A stretch of DNA of 64,000 nt, from positions 310,001 to 374,000 of the forward strand of contig NZ_JBLWZP010000004.1 of NCBI RefSeq assembly GCF_048266365.1. The letters are read 5' to 3'. The position numbers and the translations under genes were made by a program. The DNA is from Galbibacter sp048266365 (GTDB lineage: Bacteria > Bacteroidota > Bacteroidia > Flavobacteriales > Flavobacteriaceae). Numbering within the stretch: position 1 is the first letter of the stretch; every line of letters starts with the position of its first letter. The notes under the pieces were generated by a model, which was not told where the DNA came from, ran no database searches, and saw only the letters and a list, made by a program, of their open reading frames with translations. Shown piece by piece: positions 50,433-59,024 of this stretch.

Positions 50433-52676
50433 CTATTTTGAATTAATTTTATTTTTAATAGTTAAATCGAATACGAAATAACAACAACTTAGAATTCCAA
50501 TTGCAAATATGACATCACCAAAGGTTCTCAACCATTTCAAGGTGATCATTGTTGGATGCTGCATGAGCTCAGAGGATCTCGCATACCACATACCGTGTTC
50601 GATACTTTCAACTGCTTGCCATACTCCGATAGGAAGTAGACTTAGAAGTGCCATACCGAGCAATCCGATGTTTAATGACCAGAACGTGATGCCAATTAAG
50701 CGATCATTCCATTTTACATTTCTGTATAAGCTCCTTAGGACAAAGAGCATCAAACCAATACCTAACATTCCGTAGACACCAAACAGTGCAGTGTGTGCGT
50801 GAAGTGCGGTGGTGTTTAGACCTTGGATGTAATACAGGGCAATCGGTGGATTAATAATAAATCCGAAGACCCCAGCTCCAAGGAAGTTCCAGAACGCCAC
50901 AGCGATCATAAAGTAGATAGGCCATTTGTAGTCCTTTATCCATTGTGTAGATTTGGTTACTTTATAGTTGTGATAAGCCTCATATCCTATGAGTGTTAAA
51001 GGAACGACTTCTAAGGCGCTAAAAGTGGCTCCAAGAGCCATGACTGCTGTTGGTGTTCCACTGAAGTATAAATGGTGGAAGGTTCCTAAAATACCTCCAG
51101 ACATAAATACAATAGTAGCAATAAGAACGTTTAATGTTGCTGTTTTGGTTTTTAAAAGACCAAGTCTTACAAAAAGGAAGGCGATTACCACAGTGGCAAA
51201 GACTTCGAAAAATCCTTCTACCCATAAGTGAACAACCCACCATCTCCAGTATTCAGCAATAGCCAAGTTTGTTTGTCTTCCCCACATGAGTCCTGCTCCG
51301 TAGAATAACGCGATGGCACAACAAGATATCAGGAATAAAATGATGAGGTTTTTTTCCGCTGTTTTTTGTCTTATAATGGCAATTAGAGGTCGAATCATTA
51401 AAGCCAACCAAATAAATAAACCAACAAACAAGAATAACTGCCAGAACCTTCCTAGATCCACATATTCATACCCTTGGTGTCCAAACCAAAAGTTGTCAAT
51501 AAGGTCTAGTTTTTGCATCACACCCATCCATTGTCCAATCATAGATCCTACTACGATAACCAATAAGGAGAAGAAGAGTAGGTGTACGCCTAGACTTTGG
51601 TATTTAGGATCTTTCCCGGAAACTGCAGGTGCTATATATAGTCCGGTTGCCAACCAAGCAGTAGCAATCCAGAAAATCGCAAGTTGGGTGTGCCAAGTTC
51701 TTGAGACAGCATATGGAAGGAACTGATCTAGTGGAATACCGTATAAGCCATCACCTTCAACCCCATAATGAGCCGTAATAATTCCAAGTAACATTTGGAG
51801 AACCATCAGCAGACATACCACCCAGAAATAGTTCTTGGTTAATTTCATAGAAGGTGTAATCCCTTGTTTGAGAAGTGGATCTTCAGCAGGTCTTAGCATT
51901 TCTTCGTCACCTCCAGATCTTACATGGTGAAACACCATCACACCAATACATAAAATAAGTAGTATGATACTCACGCCGGACCATGCTAATAGCTCAGTGG
52001 TAGCTTTGTTACCTACCAAATCATCTGCCGGCCAGTTGTGGGTATAACTCACCTTTGAATCAGGACGCTCTGTAACCGTTGCCCAGGTTGCCCAAAAGAA
52101 GAATGCGTTAAGTTGCTTTAGCTTCTCGGGATCCTTAAGAGAGTTCTTTGGAATAGCATAATCCTGCCTAAGTTTATCAAACTCGGGATCATCAGTAAAT
52201 AGTGCGCTATAATAAGAGGACAGTTCTTCTATTGCGTTTGCACGCTCCTCAGATATCGTAATAACTTCACTACTTTTTTCAAAGGTGTTTTTTCGAATGT
52301 ATTCCTGAAGTACTACTTTTAAAGCAGCCTGCTGTGCTGGAGTTGCCTGCTGATAATCCTTGTTGTATTCTTGGTGAGAATATTGATCGAGGATCAATAG
52401 TGCCTCACGGTGCAGCCAGTCAGCAGTCCAGTCAGGTGCCTGATAGGCTCCGTGACCCCATATTGATCCAACTTCCTGACCTCCTATACTTTGCCAGACA
52501 TTTTGGCCATCTAAGATGTCTTGTTCAGTAAAGATAACTGTTCCATCTTCGGTTTGTACAGATTTTGGAACTGGGGGCATTTCTTGGTAAATTTCAAATC
52601 CGTAATATCCCAAGACTCCAAAGGAGAGTATCATTACGGCCGAAAATAATATCCATAGTTTTCGTTCTTTGTTCAT
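50433..52676 (-). CDS. norB: Nitric oxide reductase, quinol-dependent single-subunit type (qNor)
   Basis: 747 aa. Reduces two NO to N2O in the inner membrane. The N-terminal extension (about 25-220, with GQNVWQSIGGQEVGSIWGHGAYQAPDW) fused to a twelve-helix heme-copper-like core marks qNor, which takes electrons from quinol and needs no NorC. Core histidines occur in SRTWHTQLAIFWIATAW (low-spin heme), WWVVHLWVEGFFEVFATV, GTFHHLYFSG and ALHAHTALFGVYG (non-heme iron and heme b3 sites). The operator copy lies 15 bp upstream, and ric follows at 7 bp. Confidence 0.97.
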   Translation of the reverse strand: MNKERKLWILFSAVMILSFGVLGYYGFEIYQEMPPVPKSVQTEDGTVIFTEQDILDGQNVWQSIGGQEVGSIWGHGAYQAPDWTADWLHREALLILDQYSHQEYNKDYQQATPAQQAALKVVLQEYIRKNTFEKSSEVITISEERANAIEELSSYYSALFTDDPEFDKLRQDYAIPKNSLKDPEKLKQLNAFFFWATWATVTERPDSKVSYTHNWPADDLVGNKATTELLAWSGVSIILLILCIGVMVFHHVRSGGDEEMLRPAEDPLLKQGITPSMKLTKNYFWVVCLLMVLQMLLGIITAHYGVEGDGLYGIPLDQFLPYAVSRTWHTQLAIFWIATAWLATGLYIAPAVSGKDPKYQSLGVHLLFFSLLVIVVGSMIGQWMGVMQKLDLIDNFWFGHQGYEYVDLGRFWQLFLFVGLFIWLALMIRPLIAIIRQKTAEKNLIILFLISCCAIALFYGAGLMWGRQTNLAIAEYWRWWVVHLWVEGFFEVFATVVIAFLFVRLGLLKTKTATLNVLIATIVFMSGGILGTFHHLYFSGTPTAVMALGATFSALEVVPLTLIGYEAYHNYKVTKSTQWIKDYKWPIYFMIAVAFWNFLGAGVFGFIINPPIALYYIQGLNTTALHAHTALFGVYGMLGIGLMLFVLRSLYRNVKWNDRLIGITFWSLNIGLLGMALLSLLPIGVWQAVESIEHGMWYARSSELMQHPTMITLKWLRTFGDVIFAIGILSCCYFVFDLTIKNKINSK

Positions 52677-52690
52677 TGCTTATAGTTCAT

Positions 52691-52715
52691 TAAATCGGAC
52701 AATTATGTCCTATTT
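52691..52715. promoter_or_regulatory. Rrf2-type operator copy 2 (norB-ric)
   Basis: Read on -: left arm AAATAGGACA, 4-bp spacer, right arm TGTCCGATTTA. It lies 15 bp before the norB ATG. The GGACA/TGTCC core is a perfect dyad. No TAnnTTTG is evident upstream. Confidence 0.75.
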
Positions 52716-52740
52716 TACTTTAAATTTTTTTAAATCGTTG

Positions 52741-53169
52741 TTAAATCTTTAAAACAGTTGTTCCATCGTCAAGCTTAAGCGCGAGTTCTTTTAAAGAAGT
52801 GCTTTCCAACATTACTTTTAAATTTTCGCGAACAACTTTGAATTTATCATGAATAGGGCAAGGGTTAAGCTCATCACACTTTACAAGTCCCAGGCCACAT
52901 CCTTTATAAACATCATCACTATCTATAGCATTGACGATTTGAGATAATTTAAGTTCTTCAGGATTGTGAATTTCGAAGCCTCCTCTGGCGCCCTTTATGG
53001 AGGTGACCACCTGGTTTCTAGCTAAATCTTGTAATATTTTAGCTGTAAATGCAACGGGTGAATCGATCTCGGCTGCAATTTCTTTTAAACTCACTCGCGT
53101 ATTTCTAAGCGAATTTTGTGTAATATAAATTGCTGCTTTAATTCCGTATTCACATGCCTTTGAAAACAT
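52741..53169 (-). CDS. Rrf2 family regulator, NsrR-like with three-cysteine cluster
   Basis: 142 aa from the second ATG (53169, MFSKACEYGIKAAIYI); ATG 53175 is an alternative. Winged helix at residues 1-70 with SLKEIAAEIDSPVAFTAKILQDL as recognition region, KGARGGFEI wing, then cysteines KGCGLGLVKCDELNPCPIHD spaced C-x6-C-x5-C, able to hold an Fe-S cluster as in NsrR or IscR. An operator copy overlaps its own -33 element, so it is probably autoregulated. Gene lies 64 bp upstream of norB. NO sensing is inferred from family and targets. Confidence 0.92.
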   Translation of the reverse strand: MFSKACEYGIKAAIYITQNSLRNTRVSLKEIAAEIDSPVAFTAKILQDLARNQVVTSIKGARGGFEIHNPEELKLSQIVNAIDSDDVYKGCGLGLVKCDELNPCPIHDKFKVVRENLKVMLESTSLKELALKLDDGTTVLKI

Positions 53170-53189
53170 AAACATCTTTTTTATTGGTA

Positions 53190-53197
53190 CAAATATA
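53190..53197 (-). promoter_or_regulatory. Promoter -7 element for the Rrf2 regulator gene
   Basis: CAAATATA on + is TATATTTG on -. A TTTG -33 element lies at 53218-53221, 20 bp upstream, inside the operator copy. Confidence 0.7.
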
Positions 53198-53208
53198 CAC
53201 TGAAAATT

Positions 53209-53233
53209 TAATTAGGACAAAAATATCTTATTT
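53209..53233. promoter_or_regulatory. Rrf2-type operator copy 3 (regulator gene)
   Basis: Read on -: left arm AAATAAGATA, 4-bp spacer, right arm TGTCCTAATTA. It includes the TTTG -33 element of the regulator promoter, so binding would block transcription. Confidence 0.7.
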
Positions 53234-53237
53234 AAAT

Positions 53238-55367
53238 TTAATCTATCAAAATCTCCAAAATTGTTATGGCTGCCTCACTGATTTTAGTACCTGGACCAAA
53301 TACGGCTACCACACCATTATCAAATAAAAATTCATAATCTTTTTTGGGAATAACACCACCGACGATAACCATGATATCTTCTCTTTGGTATTTTTTTAAA
53401 GCCGCCATTATCTCTGGAACTAGGGTTTTATGCCCTCCAGCCAGAGAGGAGATCCCTAGGATGTGAACGTCGTTTTCTACAGCCTGTTTCACGGCTTCTG
53501 TCGGGCTTTGAAACAAGGCGCCTATATCCACATCAAATCCGATATCTGCATAACCTGTTGCAACCACTTTGGCGCCTCTATCATGGCCATCTTGTCCCAT
53601 TTTGGCAATCATAATACGCGGTCTTCGTCCGTCTTGCTCTGCAAAGCGATCTGCGAGTGCTCTAGCTTTTTCAAAGCTGCTATCTTTTTTCACTTCCTTG
53701 GCATATACGCCGCTGAACGATTGTACTTGAGCCTTATAACGTCCGAAACTGTTTTCAAGGGCCGTTGAAATTTCACCTAAAGTAGCACGCTCTCTTGCGG
53801 CATTAATAGTTAAATCTAATAAATTTCCTTGGCCTGATTGTGCTACCTGTTCGATTTTCTGTAAACAATCCTGTACTTTGGCATTGTCTCTGTTTTTCTT
53901 AAGTTGTTCTAGGCGTTGGATCTGACCTTGGCGTACTGCGTGATTATCTACTTCTAGTACTTCCAAAAAGTCTTCATCAGGTGATATGTATTTGTTGACA
54001 CCTATGATCAGGTCTTGGTCGCTATCAATTCTGGCTTGTTTTCGAGCTGCGGCTTGTTCGATACGCATTTTAGGGATACCTGAGCTAATCGCCTTGGTCA
54101 TCCCACCAAGCGATTCAATCTCCTGTATATGTTGCCATGCTTTTTGTGCGATATCTGCCGTGAGTCGCTCTACATAGTAACTTCCTGCCCATGGATCCAC
54201 CGTTTTGGTAATTCCAGTTTCCAATTGCAAATACAATTGGGTGTTTCTGGCAATCCTAGCCGAAAAGTCGGACGGAAGGGCTATGGCTTCATCCAAGGCA
54301 TTGGTGTGCAGGGATTGTGTGCCTCCAAATGCTGCGGCGGCAGCCTCTATACACGTTCTAGCAACATTGTTAAAGGGGTCTTGCTCCGTTAAACTCCATC
54401 CACTGGTTTGGCTATGCGCTCTAAGTGCGCTGGACTTGTCTTTTTTGGGATTGAATTGTCGCAGTAGTTTGGCCCATAGCATTCTACCTGCCCTTAATTT
54501 GGCTATTTCCATAAAGTGATTCATCCCGATTCCCCAGAAAAATGAAAGTCTGGGTGCAAAAACATCAATATCCATCCCAGCGGATAGTCCTGTTTTTATG
54601 TATTCTAGTCCATTGGCCAAGGTATAGGCTAGCTCAATATCTGCTGTCGCTCCTGCTTCTTGCATATGATAACCAGAGATGCTGATACTGTTAAACTTTG
54701 GCATTTTACGACTGGTGTATTCAAAAATATCGGCAATAATCTTGATCGATGGTTCGGGTGGATAGATATAAGTATTGCGCACCATAAACTCTTTGAGAAT
54801 ATCATTCTGAATGGTCCCCGAGAGTTGATCTGGCGATACGCCTTGTTCTTGAGCCGCAATGATATAAAATGCCATAATAGGTAGCACTGCGCCATTCATG
54901 GTCATGGAAACCGAAATCTGATCTAGTGGGATTTGGTCGAATAATACTTTCATATCCTCCACACTGTCAATGGCGACTCCTGCTTTTCCCACGTCAGCAT
55001 TCACCCTAGGGTGATCCGAATCATATCCTCTGTGGGTTGCTAGATCAAAGGCAACAGACAGTCCTCTTTGTCCGGCGGCGAGGTTTCTTCTGTAAAACGC
55101 ATTGCTTTCTTCTGCTGTTGAAAAACCGGCATATTGTCTAATAGTCCATGGCTTTCTCACATACATTGTGGTATATGGACCACGTAAATAGGGAGGAAAA
55201 CCAGCAGTAAAATTTAGATGATCCAGCTGTGCAATATCGTCTTTTGTATACAGCTGTTTTAGGCTAATATTTTCAGCGGTATTATATTCAGTATTGTTTG
55301 TTTGAGCCTTTGGGCCGTATAATGTGTCAAACTTCAACTCAAGCTCTTGGAAATCTTTCCTGTTCAT
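53238..55367 (-). CDS. mutB: Methylmalonyl-CoA mutase, large (catalytic) subunit
   Basis: Adenosylcobalamin-dependent interconversion of succinyl-CoA and methylmalonyl-CoA. 709 aa. TIM-barrel domain about 50-530 with RGPYTTMYVRKPWTIRQYAGFSTAEESN (family start), RNTQLYLQLETGITKTVDPWAGSYYVE; the B12-binding domain from about 575 has the DxHxxG motif in MGQDGHDRGAKV and SSLAGGHKTL. All motifs needed for activity are seen. Overlaps the small subunit stop as ATGA. It lies upstream of the Rrf2 gene but ends before that promoter. Confidence 0.97.
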   Translation of the reverse strand: MNRKDFQELELKFDTLYGPKAQTNNTEYNTAENISLKQLYTKDDIAQLDHLNFTAGFPPYLRGPYTTMYVRKPWTIRQYAGFSTAEESNAFYRRNLAAGQRGLSVAFDLATHRGYDSDHPRVNADVGKAGVAIDSVEDMKVLFDQIPLDQISVSMTMNGAVLPIMAFYIIAAQEQGVSPDQLSGTIQNDILKEFMVRNTYIYPPEPSIKIIADIFEYTSRKMPKFNSISISGYHMQEAGATADIELAYTLANGLEYIKTGLSAGMDIDVFAPRLSFFWGIGMNHFMEIAKLRAGRMLWAKLLRQFNPKKDKSSALRAHSQTSGWSLTEQDPFNNVARTCIEAAAAAFGGTQSLHTNALDEAIALPSDFSARIARNTQLYLQLETGITKTVDPWAGSYYVERLTADIAQKAWQHIQEIESLGGMTKAISSGIPKMRIEQAAARKQARIDSDQDLIIGVNKYISPDEDFLEVLEVDNHAVRQGQIQRLEQLKKNRDNAKVQDCLQKIEQVAQSGQGNLLDLTINAARERATLGEISTALENSFGRYKAQVQSFSGVYAKEVKKDSSFEKARALADRFAEQDGRRPRIMIAKMGQDGHDRGAKVVATGYADIGFDVDIGALFQSPTEAVKQAVENDVHILGISSLAGGHKTLVPEIMAALKKYQREDIMVIVGGVIPKKDYEFLFDNGVVAVFGPGTKISEAAITILEILID

Positions 55368-56737
55368 GTGTCTTGGGTTTTTAGGCGTTGTTTTTCATTT
55401 TGTTCTGACAAGCGTCTCTCTATGATGGGTTCGATCAGTGTCTTTCGTGGATTGGTCTTTACAAAAGGATAAAGCTCCAAGTTTTCAGACATCTGGTCTT
55501 GTGGATTTTCAAAGCTATTGGTGCCTACTAGTACTATTTGCTTTTCTTCGAATTTAGTAGCTTCTTTGGCAGCATTTTCTCTGATTTTTTTTTGGATCTG
55601 ATGCCCCATAAGTTGGGTGATAAAACCACCACTTTTCTCGATTTGTTTGAAGAGCTTGAATGCCTTATCACACATTTCGCGACAGACATCTTCAATATAA
55701 TAGGCTCCATCAGCAGGATTCCTTACGGTATCAAAGTAACTCTCATGTCTTAAAATTAACAGCTGATTTCTGGCGATCCTTTTTGAAAATTCATTATCCT
55801 TGTGGTATATGGCGTCATATGGAAGAAAAGAAATACTATCCGATCCTCCTAAAATAGCACTCATGTACTCTGTAGTAGTTCTGAGCATGTTTACGTTGTA
55901 ATCATACAAGGTTTTATTCCTTTTAGAAGGCGTGCTGTGTATAAACAATTTTGATGCGCTTTGATGTGCTCCAATCAAATTTGCCCACAATACTCGAAAG
56001 GCTCTCAGCTTGGCAATTTCAAAGAAGTAATGTCCTGATACGCTATTGCGTATGCAGTAGTTGGGTGTAGATCCTTCGAAATAATTTAAGTACTCATTGG
56101 CATGTGCAAGAGTGTAGGCTAATTGCTGTACCATATTAGCGCCTGCATTTTGGTATAAGCCTGCATCTATGGAAATTGAACTTTCGACATATTTGTTCCC
56201 TTGAATCTTGTTTTGAATCTGGGAGAGTTGCTCAAAGTCTTTTTCTTGGTTTTGGTACCAGTTTCCATCTCTGGCTAATTGGCCAATACTATCGATATGA
56301 AAATGAAGTTTGGTTTGTTTATCTGCGAAAAAGGAGGTGATTTTGTCTATAAAATCTGCAGAGAGGAATTCGCATTGGAACTCTAACTGAAGTCCTTGTA
56401 ATGGGATCTGATCAAATACAGCTTCTAATGAAATGTCTTGGGATGCCACTATGAGGTAAAGACATTCGGAGCCGCTTTCAAGAGCCGTACGAATGCTACT
56501 GTTAGAAGCGCTTTCGTTTTTTACATATATTTTTTCTGCAATTTTCCATCCTTGGTGATGTATAGCAATGGAATCCACATTATCATAGGAGTGATAAAAT
56601 GGTTTAATGTTAATATCTTCTGCAGTTCTGCTGATGAGAACTTCATTGTAATCCTGGCCATTTAACTCATATTGGATTTTTTGTTTCCACTGTTTTGCCG
56701 TAATCTCATCAAAGTCGCTAAATAGAGAATTTTGCAT
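55364..56737 (-). CDS. mutA: Methylmalonyl-CoA mutase, small subunit
   Basis: 457 aa, partner of the large subunit. It matches the TIM-barrel part of the family (FWAN-type segments: FFEIAKLRAFRVLWANLIGAH, RNQLLILRHESYFDTVRNPADGAYYIE) but stops before any cobalamin-binding domain, and no DxHxxG is present. That fits a non-catalytic subunit; it is shorter than the actinobacterial small subunit, as is common in Bacteroidota. Start ATG 56737. Coupled by 4-bp overlap to the large-subunit gene. No epimerase or MeaB gene is in the window. Confidence 0.94.
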   Translation of the reverse strand: MQNSLFSDFDEITAKQWKQKIQYELNGQDYNEVLISRTAEDINIKPFYHSYDNVDSIAIHHQGWKIAEKIYVKNESASNSSIRTALESGSECLYLIVASQDISLEAVFDQIPLQGLQLEFQCEFLSADFIDKITSFFADKQTKLHFHIDSIGQLARDGNWYQNQEKDFEQLSQIQNKIQGNKYVESSISIDAGLYQNAGANMVQQLAYTLAHANEYLNYFEGSTPNYCIRNSVSGHYFFEIAKLRAFRVLWANLIGAHQSASKLFIHSTPSKRNKTLYDYNVNMLRTTTEYMSAILGGSDSISFLPYDAIYHKDNEFSKRIARNQLLILRHESYFDTVRNPADGAYYIEDVCREMCDKAFKLFKQIEKSGGFITQLMGHQIQKKIRENAAKEATKFEEKQIVLVGTNSFENPQDQMSENLELYPFVKTNPRKTLIEPIIERRLSEQNEKQRLKTQDT

Positions 56738-56900
56738 GCTTGTTAGTTTTAGAGATTAAAGATAAGATCTTGTATCGAATTCACAATCTATAAGGGACTA
56801 TATCTTAACCGCCTGTGAATCCTGGTAAAGATACAGGACTAAATGCAATTCACCACAGCACAGTACTTTAAATGTCAATTCCAACTGTGATTATTTGTAG

Positions 56901-57227
56901 CTATTCTGGCGGTATACTGTCCTGATATTCAATCAGGTAAATCTCTTCGTTCTCTTTCTTTAGGTAGTATTTTTCGCGAGCGTACTTTTCGAGGTCCTCC
57001 TTGCTTTTAAGATTCCTTAAAATCTTTTTATCATCAGCAATCTCTGTTTGTAAATGATTTTTTTGTTCTTGGAGCTTTTCAATTTCATTATTGAGCTCTC
57101 TATGCGTAAACCACCAGGAATTGGTGTCGAAAAAGAGCATCCATATTACAAATAGGGTGAGCACCAATACATAAATATTGGAAAAAAATTTAAACCATCT
57201 GGATTTTCTAATCTCTTGAAATGTCAT
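56901..57227 (-). CDS. Septum formation initiator, FtsB/DivIC family
   Basis: 108 aa bitopic membrane protein: short cytoplasmic N-terminus, membrane helix (about 14-32, FFSNIYVLVLTLFVIWMLFF), then a coiled coil (NNEIEKLQEQKNHLQTEIAD) and the family KYAREKYYLKKENEEIYLIEY. FtsB/DivIC proteins join FtsL and FtsQ in the divisome. It starts 2 bp after udk and is probably cotranscribed. Confidence 0.92.
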   Translation of the reverse strand: MTFQEIRKSRWFKFFSNIYVLVLTLFVIWMLFFDTNSWWFTHRELNNEIEKLQEQKNHLQTEIADDKKILRNLKSKEDLEKYAREKYYLKKENEEIYLIEYQDSIPPE

Positions 57228-57229
57228 GC

Positions 57230-57838
57230 TTATATCAGGCGCTCGTTAATAATAGTACGCACAATGTTAACCGCTACGGTATTGTATTTATTGTTTGGTA
57301 TAATAATATCTGCGAATTCTTTAGTTGGTTCGATGAATTGTTGGTGCATAGGTTTTAGCGTCGTTTGATACCTGTTGAGTACTTCGTCGACATCTCTTCC
57401 TCTTTCACAAATATCCCTTTTTATTCTTCGTATTAAACGCTCATCCGAATCTGCATGAACAAATATCTTGATGTCAAACAGCTCCCTTAACTTTGGATGG
57501 GTCAATATAAGGATTCCTTCGATAATCATCACCTTTCTAGGGTGCGTTATCACTGTATCTTTTGTACGGTTGTGTTTTACAAAGGAATACACGGGTTGTT
57601 CGATAATTTGGTTGTCCTTTAATTTTAATAAGTGTTTGTACAATAAATCAAAATCGATGGTTCTTGGGTGATCAAAATTGAGTTTTGTCCGCTCTTCATA
57701 GGTCAAGTGGGAGGTGTCCTTATAATAGGAATCTTGAGATATTACACCAACTTCATTCTCTGGAAGTTCATTGACAATTTGGTTGACCACCGTAGTTTTT
57801 CCACAACCTGTACCACCTGCTATTCCTATAATAAGCAT
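57230..57838 (-). CDS. udk: Uridine kinase
   Basis: Phosphorylates uridine and cytidine with GTP or ATP in pyrimidine salvage. 202 aa: P-loop GIAGGTGCGKTTVVNQI (5-21), NFDHPRTIDFDLL, EGILIL, RIKRDICERGRDVDEVLNRY and a C-terminal IIPNNKYNTVAV. Length is normal. A TATTTTTG promoter lies 16 bp upstream of the ATG, and ftsB-like gene follows at 2 bp. Confidence 0.97.
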   Translation of the reverse strand: MLIIGIAGGTGCGKTTVVNQIVNELPENEVGVISQDSYYKDTSHLTYEERTKLNFDHPRTIDFDLLYKHLLKLKDNQIIEQPVYSFVKHNRTKDTVITHPRKVMIIEGILILTHPKLRELFDIKIFVHADSDERLIRRIKRDICERGRDVDEVLNRYQTTLKPMHQQFIEPTKEFADIIIPNNKYNTVAVNIVRTIINERLI

Positions 57839-57854
57839 TCGTTATATTTTTTTA

Positions 57855-57862
57855 CAAAAATA
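57855..57862 (-). promoter_or_regulatory. Promoter -7 element for udk
   Basis: CAAAAATA on + is TATTTTTG on -, 16 bp before the udk start. Confidence 0.55.
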
Positions 57863-58049
57863 GAAAATTCGTGGGTTTTAAAAATTTGAAATTAACAAAA
57901 GCTTGAACCCGGTTGAAAAATAGCTGAAATCACCTTAGTGGAACAACTATTGACACTGTAGTAGCGCCTTGAAGGCTAGTGCTAATTTAGTTTCAGTCCC
58001 TCAGATAAATCTGAAAATTTTGTATCTTGGAGACCTCGAAATAGAATCC

Positions 58050-58922
58050 ATGAAACTTCATTTTTTAGATCGAACAAACTCCCAGTTAAATTCATTTTCT
58101 ATTACTAGAAATAGGCACCCTCATTTCTTAAAAGTATGGCATTATCACCCGGAGCTTGAACTTGTGATTATACTTCAAAGCACAGGGACGCGATTTATTG
58201 GTGATAGCATTGAGCGCTTCGAAAAAGGAGATGTTGTATTGATTGGTGCCAACCTTCCTCATATGTGGATGAATGATGAACTTTATTTTTCAAAGAATAG
58301 CGAATTGTATGCCGATGCGATTTCCATTCATTTTCGTCAGGATTTTTTAGGTGAAAGTTTTATAAATGCTTTTGAAATGAAACCGATAAAAGAGCTGATG
58401 CAAAGAGCTGCTTTGGGGATTTGTTTTAGCAAACTTGAGGAGCGTACCGTATCCCAATTCAAAAGCCTGGCTGAAGACACTGTCTTAACGCCGCTGGATA
58501 AGACCCTCACCCTGCTCAACGTACTAGGGCAACTCTCGAATCATTCGGACTATAAAATACTTTCAAGTGCAGGGTTTAAAAACTCTTTTGATAAGGTAGA
58601 TAATGGAAACTTAAAGAAGATTTACGAATTCATATTTGAGAATTTTTCCCACCCTATCAGTGCTAAAGATGTGGCTGAGGTGGTGCACATGAATACGGCA
58701 GCATTTAGCCGCTTTTTTAAACGAATCCACAGAAAAACCTTCACCAGTTATCTCAATGAAATTCGAATAGGATATGCTTGTAAATTGTTAATTGAGAAGA
58801 AGCAAAAGGTCATTAGTATATGTTATGAATGTGGATTTAACAACATCTCTAATTTCAATAGACAATTTAAGCTTATCAAGGGAATGACACCTACTGAATT
58901 TGTGCATAAGCACATAACTTAG
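58050..58922 (+). CDS. AraC family transcriptional regulator
   Basis: 290 aa from ATG 58050 (MKLHFLDRTNSQLNSFSITR); the longer frame begins at TTG 57969 and adds unconserved residues. N-terminal cupin sensor domain about 20-110 (HYHPELELVIILQSTGTRFIGD, FEKGDVVLIGANLPHMW); C-terminal AraC domain about 190-288 with two helix-turn-helix units (ISAKDVAEVVHMNTAAFSRFFK and VISICYECGFNNISNFNRQFK with KGMTPTEF). It sits 102 bp upstream of, and in the same direction as, the fucose catabolic genes, so it probably senses a fucose-pathway sugar. Confidence 0.93.
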   Translation: MKLHFLDRTNSQLNSFSITRNRHPHFLKVWHYHPELELVIILQSTGTRFIGDSIERFEKGDVVLIGANLPHMWMNDELYFSKNSELYADAISIHFRQDFLGESFINAFEMKPIKELMQRAALGICFSKLEERTVSQFKSLAEDTVLTPLDKTLTLLNVLGQLSNHSDYKILSSAGFKNSFDKVDNGNLKKIYEFIFENFSHPISAKDVAEVVHMNTAAFSRFFKRIHRKTFTSYLNEIRIGYACKLLIEKKQKVISICYECGFNNISNFNRQFKLIKGMTPTEFVHKHIT

Positions 58923-58988
58923 CTCCATAGGGCAAAAATAGTATCATATTTTGTGAATTCTTTGGTGGATATATCATGGAATTGCCAA

Positions 58989-58996
58989 TACATTTG
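58989..58996 (+). promoter_or_regulatory. Promoter -7 element for the fucose operon
   Basis: TACATTTG matches TAnnTTTG, 28 bp before the fuconate dehydratase ATG. TTTG at 58961-58964 is a possible -33 element with a long (24-bp) spacer, which would suit activator dependence. Confidence 0.55.
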
Positions 58997-59024
58997 AAAA
59001 AAGCAATTTTAGCATTTCAAAGAA

